This document shows, one piece after another, positions 62,267 to 64,000 of a stretch of 64,000 nucleotides of DNA. The translations under genes and the position numbers were made by a program. Position 1 is the first letter of the stretch, and each line of letters opens with the position of its first letter. The DNA is taken from the NCBI RefSeq assembly GCF_900114215.1, contig NZ_FOSG01000005.1:310001-374000 (forward strand), read 5' to 3'. The notes under the pieces were generated by a model that was given only the letters and a program-made list of their open reading frames with translations, had not been told where the DNA came from and did not search any database. The DNA comes from Streptomyces mangrovi (GTDB taxonomy: Bacteria; Actinomycetota; Actinomycetes; Streptomycetales; Streptomycetaceae).

Positions 62267-64000
62267 GTGGCACGAACCCAGGACATGCGCAGAATCGCAC
62301 AGTCGGTGGCCCAGGGGGCCGATCCGCGGGCCGTGGCCGAGGAGGAGCTGCGCCGGCGACGGCGCGGCGGGGCCGGAGGCGGCGAGGGCGGCGGGAACGC
62401 CGAGGGCGGCTCCCGTCAGGAGGCCCCCTCCCAGCAGGACGGCATCGACCCCGCAGACTTCCCCGCCGCGCGGGAGCAGGGCGGCTCCATCGCCACCGTC
62501 ATGACGCAGCAGACCGTTCCGCTGGCGGAGGCCGGGGAGGCGCTCAACCGCAGCGAGCAGCGGCGCGAGGGGGGTGGGCCGGTGCACGCCATCTGCCCGA
62601 TGGTGCTCCCGCGCGGACGCTCCCTGCTGAGCATGCTCCCGGTGCTCATGCTGCTGCTGGTGGGCTTCGTGGGCTCCTTGACGGTGTCCGCCGTCGGCGG
62701 CAGCGCGCTGACCAACCCCCTGTTCGGCCTGCACTACTGGGTGCTTTCGGTGCTGGCCGTGGCCTTCGTGTGGTGGCGGCAGGGCATGGTGATGGTGCCG
62801 GACGGCTGCCAGGCGCTGATCACCCGCTTCGGGAAGCTGGAGCAGGTGGTCGGCCCCGGCCGGGTGATCCTGCTGAACCCGTGGAAGCGGGTGTCGTACA
62901 TCCTCAACACCACCCGCGAGTACCCGTTCAACGCGCCGGTGCGCGAGGCTCCGACCCGCAGCGGGGTGAAGGCCTCGATCGACCTGTTCATCCAGTTCCG
63001 GATCAACGACCCGGTGGAGTTCGTCTACACCCTCGGCGCGGTCCGCGGCTTCGAGGAGAAGCTGAGCAACGCGGTCAGCGAGACCATCCGCAGCCTGATC
63101 TACGAGCAGGAGGCCGCGGGCATCTACGACATGGTCGGCGAGGACACCGGCCGGCTCCTGGAGCAGCTCAACCAGCAGTTCCAGCCGGCGGTGGAGCTGA
63201 CCAACGCCAACATCACGCACGCCGAGCCCTCCGACCGCAACTACCGCATGGACCTGGCGGCCCCGGAGATGGTGCGGGTCGCCAAGGAGGCCTACACCCA
63301 CGAGTACGCGCTCCAGCTCCGCAAGGAGCAGGACGAGGGCGACCTCACCAAGGAGCTGGCCGGTCTCCAGGAGACGTTCTCCGCGATCCAGGCGGAGATC
63401 GCCCAGTACCAGGCCCAGATGGACACCGCCGTCGAGCGGGAGACCAACCGGGCCCAGGCGCTGGCCCGGCAGCGCTATGTGCAGGCCGAGTCGGAGGCGA
63501 AGGCCAACGCCGCGCTGCTGGAGGCGCAGGCCCTGGACATCCGCGCGGTGACCGCCGCCGAGGCCCCGGAGATCCTGGAGTACCGCTACCGGCAGCAGAT
63601 GCTCGACACCCTGGAGCAGGTGGCCGACCACCTGCCGCAGCTGGTGCGGGTCGGCGGCGCGGAGGATGCCGACGGCACGGCCGGGGTCGACTTCCTGCGG
63701 CTGGCCCGGGAGATGATCGGCGAGCACGGCACGGAGCTGTTCACGGACGCCGACATGGCCGCCGTCCGCACCCGGCTGCGGGAGGTCTCCGAGCGCATCG
63801 AACGGCGCCAGGAGGAGATCCGCGCCCTGCTGGAGGAGGAGCGGCCGACCGTGCCGGCCGGGAGCGCGGCGGCTTCCGTGGGCACGGAGGCCGCGACCCC
63901 GGAAGCGCCCGGCGGGGAGTCCGGGGCGCCCGGCGGGGAGTCCGGGCCGTCCTCAGCATCCGAAGCACCCGGGGCGCCCGCGGCACCTGAAGCATCCGCG
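62267..64000 (+). CDS. SPFH/band-7 domain membrane protein, 3' end beyond the window
   Basis: At least 578 residues from GTG at 62267 (VARTQDMRRIAQSVAQG), with no stop before the edge. Order: charged, Gly-rich N-terminus (1-90); two membrane helices (about 122-145 and 153-172); an SPFH domain (about 178-350: VPDGCQALITRFGKLEQVVGPGRVIL, VSETIRSLIYEQEAAGIYDMVGEDTGRLL). A long Glu/Ala/Gln coiled coil follows (about 350-450: QAEIAQYQAQMDTAVERETNRAQALARQRYVQAESEAKA), then a Pro/Gly/Ser tail with a duplicated PGGESG unit. Flotillin-like proteins organise membrane microdomains. Function in streptomycetes is not settled. Confidence 0.88.
   Translation, partial: MARTQDMRRIAQSVAQGADPRAVAEEELRRRRRGGAGGGEGGGNAEGGSRQEAPSQQDGIDPADFPAAREQGGSIATVMTQQTVPLAEAGEALNRSEQRREGGGPVHAICPMVLPRGRSLLSMLPVLMLLLVGFVGSLTVSAVGGSALTNPLFGLHYWVLSVLAVAFVWWRQGMVMVPDGCQALITRFGKLEQVVGPGRVILLNPWKRVSYILNTTREYPFNAPVREAPTRSGVKASIDLFIQFRINDPVEFVYTLGAVRGFEEKLSNAVSETIRSLIYEQEAAGIYDMVGEDTGRLLEQLNQQFQPAVELTNANITHAEPSDRNYRMDLAAPEMVRVAKEAYTHEYALQLRKEQDEGDLTKELAGLQETFSAIQAEIAQYQAQMDTAVERETNRAQALARQRYVQAESEAKANAALLEAQALDIRAVTAAEAPEILEYRYRQQMLDTLEQVADHLPQLVRVGGAEDADGTAGVDFLRLAREMIGEHGTELFTDADMAAVRTRLREVSERIERRQEEIRALLEEERPTVPAGSAAASVGTEAATPEAPGGESGAPGGESGPSSASEAPGAPAAPEASA

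Noticed and set aside
62053..63990. 645-codon ORF at the right end
   Set aside because: It is an out-of-frame shadow of the SPFH-domain gene, which is open to the window edge and has recognisable membrane and SPFH segments.

Overview
The window is high-GC actinobacterial DNA, almost certainly from a Streptomyces or close relative. Reasons: very GC-rich third codon positions, many GTG starts, TTG-started ettA, the paired HTH(DUF5753)/DUF397 genes typical of streptomycetes, two adjacent dynamin-like GTPases beside an ssb gene as at the Streptomyces dynAB locus, and a TTA codon (bldA-type control) in one secreted protein gene.

Left part (1-32.4 kb) is mostly ordinary chromosome. It holds a broken MFS transporter, malQ, a secreted GH84-type N-acetylglucosaminidase, an HNH endonuclease and an MscS channel. 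A ROK regulator / GH4 glycosidase / BadF-type sugar kinase operon follows. Next come a signalling block (coiled-coil protein, zinc-ribbon PP2C phosphatase, zinc-ribbon FHA protein), an ABC exporter with a perfect inverted repeat just before its start codon, truncated haemoglobin, thioesterase, ettA, a thioester-domain surface protein with an LAETG sortase signal, ssb, dynB-dynA, tRNA-Arg(TCT) and a DEDDh exonuclease-BRCT-TerD fusion.

The right part (32.4-62.2 kb) is an accessory, defence-rich island. Its core is an apparent six-gene minus-strand operon, mcrB-mcrC-jetA-jetB-jetC-jetD (55.9 to 44.0 kb), with 4-nt overlaps at every junction except one 88-nt gap. It joins a McrBC modification-dependent restriction system to a Wadjet system of the TIGR02677/02678/02680/02679 type (type III), an SMC-family plasmid-restriction machine. 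Directly behind jetD is a frameshifted remnant that looks like the C-terminus of the BREX-2 kinase PglW. About 9 kb further on is a second remnant in which the two ends of the BREX-2 methyltransferase PglX are fused without the catalytic core. The island thus appears to carry a dead phage-growth-limitation locus next to two intact systems.

The core is flanked by two segments with the same parts in the same order: ATP-binding protein, HTH protein, DUF397 protein, lipoprotein, WXG-like protein, large helical type VII-type protein, small membrane-protein relic and a shared short sequence (32.4-38.4 kb and 56.1-62.2 kb). In the right copy the WXG/large-protein block is inverted, and relics of a DUF397 gene and a lipoprotein gene remain where the left copy has intact ones. 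Between the left copy and the defence operon lie a SUKH-type immunity-like protein and a convergent 1,284-residue secreted protein with a NucA/NucB-like C-terminus. The window ends inside an SPFH/band-7 membrane protein gene.

Several calls (PglW, PglX, Wadjet type, NucA/NucB, dynAB) rest on recognising family sequences from memory, without a database search.
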